From assembly GCF_038593855.1 (NCBI RefSeq), contig NZ_CP151996.1:2542001-2606000 (forward strand): DNA of 64,000 nucleotides, given 5' to 3'. Both the position numbers and the translations under genes were made by a program. Shown here one piece after another: positions 60,733-64,000 of the stretch (its first letter is position 1; every line of letters begins with the position of its first letter). The DNA comes from Lysinibacillus sp. FSL M8-0337 (GTDB taxonomy: Bacteria; Bacillota; Bacilli; Bacillales_A; Planococcaceae). The notes under the pieces were generated by a model. That model saw only the letters and a list, made by a program, of their open reading frames with translations, did not search any database and had not been told where the DNA came from.

Positions 60733-62868
60733 TTATTTTTTTGTATTAAATGCAAATTCAATTTTCCCTTCCACAAATTGCAGGGCGGCGCTGAATTGCT
60801 TGCCACTTTTTGCTTTGAAACCTTTCATTTCGGCTGTTTTCCCGCTCGTACATAAATCTCTAATATTCTTCTCCGTGAGCTTTCTCCCTAATAATCTTTC
60901 TGGAAATGTTTGTTTACAGCCATTTTTATATTCCGAGCAACCATAAAATTTCTTGCGCAAGCTGATTTTGCCTACTTTGCATGTTGGGCATGTCACAATA
61001 TCTTTTGCTTTAGTATTTGTAGCCAATTGCTCCGCATCAATTGTGATTGTGTTAATTTTGTTTGGTACTTCTGCAATTAACTGATGAATGAATTTGCCAA
61101 TATTGTCGATAAAATGTTTGGCAGACCCTTCGCCCCGTCCTATTTTTTTTAAATAAATTTCCCATTTCGCTGTCATCGAAGGACTGGAAAGCAAGGTGCC
61201 TTCAATTGCTCTACATAACAGTTCCCCTTTAGGTGTGATACTGACAATATTTTTCTTCACCTCAATAAACCCATGCTTTTTAATCGTTTCAATAATGCCA
61301 CTACGTGTTGCCTCTGTGCCAATACCTTCTACAGAATTTAAAACTTCGATTTCAGTCTCATCTTCAACCGATTTACCACATGTTTTCATCATTGTAATAA
61401 GTTGCCCTTCTGTATAAGGCTTTGGTGGCGTTGTAGTCCCTTCCATAATAGCGACCTTACTTTGGACGATTTCCCCTTTGGATACGACAGGTAGAACTTC
61501 CTCACGATGTGGAGGCTCTTTATCGCTAGCGAAAAGCTCCCTCCAGCCTTTTACAAGCTCTGTTTTCCCGACGGATTTAAATTCTACATTTTTCACATTC
61601 GTTAAAATCGTTTTTTCATCATACTCATAATCAGCATGAAACATCGCAAGCGTTGTATGTAATATTTCAAAATAAATATTTCGTTCATCCGCAGTCATGG
61701 ATTGTAACGCTTTTTCGGTTGGTACCTTTTTCGTCGGAATAATGGCATAGTGCTCGCCTACATTAGAACTGTCAACATAACGCTTATGTTGACCTCTTAC
61801 AACAGGCGTAAAAGACTGACCAATGAGTTGTTGATATTTTTGCAACGCATCATGTAAATAATTGTATTCGTTTGGCGTTATCAGCTGTGAATCGGTACGT
61901 GGGTAAGATACTAGCTTTTTTTCGTACAACGACTGTGTCAACTTTAACACATGAGCCGGACTATATTTCCAGCGTCTATTTGCTGTTGCCTGCAAAGTTG
62001 ATAATGCATGCAATTTAGGTGGTTGGATACGCTTTGTCTTATTTGTTACACTCGTAATTTGACCCGTATCCAGTGGCTGAATAGCGTGTTGCCTCAATAA
62101 TTGCTCTACTTCTTCTCTAACATTAGATTTGATTTTCGCCTTACCTTTATACAGACCATTTTGGGCTTTAAATAACCCTTCAATTTCATAAAACTTTTCA
62201 GGCTTAAAATTCTCGATTTCTTGTTGTCTTTTATAAATCAAATACACGGTTGGTGATTGCACACGCCCAATAGAAATACTGCCCTTAAAGCCCTTCTGTT
62301 GAAGCAGTAATGTATATAAACGACTACAGTTCATGCCCACTAGCCAGTCGCTAATTTGGCGTGTTTTTGCTTCTTGATACATGAGCAGATCACGCTCGTT
62401 ACTGTGCATATTTTGAAAACCTTTCCGAATTTCATCCACCTCTAAAGAGTTAATCCATAAACGTTTTACAGGCTTTTTTACTTTTGTCATTTTTAAAAGA
62501 GAGTAGAATATATTTGAACCTTCACGTTCACTATCGCAGCAGTTATAAATTATTGTTACTTGCGGATCACTAAAGATTTTTTTGACTGCATTAAACTGCG
62601 TATACATTTTACTTACTACTTTGTCTTCATATTTATCTAAGATAATTGGCAGCGATTCTAGGGACCATTTTTCCCATTCCTTTTTATATTCTTTAGGTTC
62701 CTTCAATTCTACAAGATGGCCTACAGCCCAAGTAATAATTGCTCCCTCAGGAAATGTTGAACAGGGCTCTAATTCAATAAACGTTTTCTCTTTTTGTTTA
62801 ATTTTAAATGCGTCTGCATAAGCTCTTGCTTGAGATGGTTTCTCTGCCAAAATAGCGATTTTTCCCAT
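60733..62868 (-). CDS. topB: DNA topoisomerase III
   Basis: 711 residues, type IA. The TOPRIM starts IAILAEKPSQARAYADAF; the metal motif reads YNCCDSEREGSNIFY, i.e. D-S-E instead of the usual D-x-D before R-E-G. The catalytic tyrosine is in KKLVSYPRTDSQLIT. The C-terminus has one zinc-ribbon-like unit, CPTCKVGKISLRKKFYGCSE. It relaxes and decatenates DNA. The variant TOPRIM and the position next to a decayed gene resemble accessory (plasmid or ICE type) TopB copies. Confidence 0.88.
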   Translation of the reverse strand: MGKIAILAEKPSQARAYADAFKIKQKEKTFIELEPCSTFPEGAIITWAVGHLVELKEPKEYKKEWEKWSLESLPIILDKYEDKVVSKMYTQFNAVKKIFSDPQVTIIYNCCDSEREGSNIFYSLLKMTKVKKPVKRLWINSLEVDEIRKGFQNMHSNERDLLMYQEAKTRQISDWLVGMNCSRLYTLLLQQKGFKGSISIGRVQSPTVYLIYKRQQEIENFKPEKFYEIEGLFKAQNGLYKGKAKIKSNVREEVEQLLRQHAIQPLDTGQITSVTNKTKRIQPPKLHALSTLQATANRRWKYSPAHVLKLTQSLYEKKLVSYPRTDSQLITPNEYNYLHDALQKYQQLIGQSFTPVVRGQHKRYVDSSNVGEHYAIIPTKKVPTEKALQSMTADERNIYFEILHTTLAMFHADYEYDEKTILTNVKNVEFKSVGKTELVKGWRELFASDKEPPHREEVLPVVSKGEIVQSKVAIMEGTTTPPKPYTEGQLITMMKTCGKSVEDETEIEVLNSVEGIGTEATRSGIIETIKKHGFIEVKKNIVSITPKGELLCRAIEGTLLSSPSMTAKWEIYLKKIGRGEGSAKHFIDNIGKFIHQLIAEVPNKINTITIDAEQLATNTKAKDIVTCPTCKVGKISLRKKFYGCSEYKNGCKQTFPERLLGRKLTEKNIRDLCTSGKTAEMKGFKAKSGKQFSAALQFVEGKIEFAFNTKK

Positions 62869-62923
62869 TAATCATCACATCTTCTTTAAATATTTTAGTA
62901 GCTTTTATATAAAAACATAAAAC

Positions 62924-62955
62924 TCAACTAATCAAATTAGTTGAGTTTATTGTGA
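62924..62955. terminator. Intrinsic terminator, palindromic
   Basis: AAACTCAACTAAT and ATTAGTTGAGTTT form a perfect 13-base stem around CAA. The T-rich flanks allow use on the minus strand for the decayed gene. Confidence 0.65.
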
Positions 62956-62979
62956 AATACCTTACTACTATTTTACTTG

Positions 62980-64000
62980 AAACAATTTAAAATATCACTT
63001 ACTAAAATCTTTGTACCAGGAGCACCCTTTAAATATTTCAAATCTCCAATCGCAAGCCAATCGATTTCGTCAGCATCATTAAAATTTGTGCATTTTTGAC
63101 TGAATCAGGCGGCTTTGATTCTACTAAGTAATTATCATTTATCACTATATTACCGACTATCGCTATGCATTTAAACGTAATATGTGTCATTCGAAAAAGC
63201 TTATTATCATCCCATTCATCAGGGAACAATTCTTTGATTGTATTGCAATAAAATAAACATAAATTAAGCTTTTTCTCTTTCGGAAGTTTTTCAAGTAAAG
63301 ATTATTTTGTCAAAAGCTTAATCATATTATATATATTGTAAGGTAATTTTCTTCTCTTTATTACGTTTACATATACGCGTTCTCTTGTTAAAAAATGTAC
63401 CTTCAAGTTTCAAGATTAGGTTTGTTGCTACCCAGTTATATCATCCTTTCCGTGATTCAAATTACAACCAATGACGTACCTATTCCTTTTCTTTTGTATT
63501 AATGGCATCAAATAACTTAATGCGCTCAATATGGGAAAATCACTTTCTTGTTTTGATGGAAATTTCTAACTTAAGAAACGTGGCCAGTTTTTTGTTAATG
63601 ACTTTCCCATTTTGCTGTTTGGTGTATTACCAAAGCCAACACTTGAATCTAAGGGACTTTTCTTGTAATATTTTGGTACGTCGTTATGAATAAAAAAGTT
63701 ATTAAGCATTTTCAACATAGATTGGAATACGACATAAGAATTTTCTCCTGTACCAGCATCCTCATAGGTTCCTATTTGTCTTCTCTTTTCGGTGGCTAAT
63801 ACATAAATAACTTTTTTTATGCTTGTACCGTACTCTTCCGATAGTTGCTTCACTGATTTCCAAGCTTCGGACTCTTTCAATAACCATTCTTGCCTATCTG
63901 GATTTAACATTTTATCTTCAGAGTGAATATATTGACCATAAGAAAGACACAGTTCAAATGAGCTGTTTCGAAGGAAATCCACAACATCACCAACAGGGAA
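62980..64000 (-). pseudogene. Decayed gene, several frameshifts, partial at the right edge
   Basis: On the minus strand coding-like sequence continues across frames. The first part, from the edge to stop 63566, includes YGQYIHSEDKMLNPDRQEWL, TSIKKVIYVLATEKRRQIGT and NWPRFLS. Then SDFPILSALSYLMPLIQKKR appears in another frame. LEKLPKEKKLNLCLFYCNTI and ELFPDEWDDNKLF continue to about 63110, and after one more shift NFNDADEIDWLAIGDLKYLK ends at a stop near 62986. The frames join in order with similar composition, so I read it as one gene broken by at least two shifts and stops. The order of blocks faintly recalls DGQHR/DndB-like proteins; family uncertain. Confidence 0.55.

Noticed and set aside
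9..64000. CRISPR arrays, tRNA and rRNA genes
   Set aside because: No regularly spaced direct repeats and no cloverleaf or rRNA-like sequence were seen in the window.

Overview
The window is AT-rich DNA of low-GC Firmicutes type. Evidence for this is the strong AGGAGG ribosome binding sites, many TTG and GTG starts, intrinsic terminators after most genes, lipobox lipoproteins, and sporulation-type genes (a YjcZ-like peptide, a Cys/His-rich coat-like protein, a Cys-rich YVTN propeller). The gene set points to an endospore-forming member of the Bacillales, most like Lysinibacillus and relatives. That placement is inference; no rRNA gene is present.

Region 1 (1-19.0 kb) is a patchwork of small single genes: GNAT acetyltransferases, a methyltransferase, a pentapeptide-repeat protein, a metallopeptidase lipoprotein, small membrane proteins, a holin, a gp25-like protein, a NodB deacetylase, a cold-shock gene with a structured leader, and tag glycosylase. 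It also holds decayed duplicates at 6.9-7.4 kb. Region 2 (19.6-29.7 kb) has a right-handed beta-helix protein, an IS150-group IS3 element inserted in the loop of a chemoreceptor gene's terminator, that chemoreceptor gene, a YndJ/DUF4166/SRPBCC-DoxX operon, a tubby/LURP-like protein and a toast-rack lipoprotein.

Region 3 (30-46.6 kb) has a heterodimeric YfiB/YfiC-like ABC exporter and class Ia ribonucleotide reductase nrdA-nrdB behind a cobalamin riboswitch with its terminator. Next come ten minus-strand genes for corrinoid salvage: cbiZ, cbiB, cobD, cobC, cobU, cobS, a second CobC-like phosphatase, a short second CobU-like protein, cblT and cblS. There is no cobT here; cblT/cblS would supply alpha-ribazole phosphate instead. 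The riboswitch fits shut-off of this cobalamin-independent reductase when B12 is plentiful. An aspartokinase follows.

Region 4 (47.6-62.9 kb) has a second chemoreceptor and a complete C-P lyase locus on the minus strand. phnF lies upstream with its own terminator. Then come phnG, H, I, J, K, M, L, a PHP-family phosphoesterase in place of phnP, and the phosphonate transporter phnD, C, E, E. The genes overlap or nearly touch, as in one operon, and a perfect inverted repeat before phnG is a candidate PhnF operator. PhnJ lacks two of the four cysteines of the known Fe-S/radical motif (C-X2-T-X21-C-X5-L), and PhnK carries a CxxC/CxxC insertion; these are the most unusual protein-level observations. 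A topoisomerase III gene and a badly decayed gene close the window.
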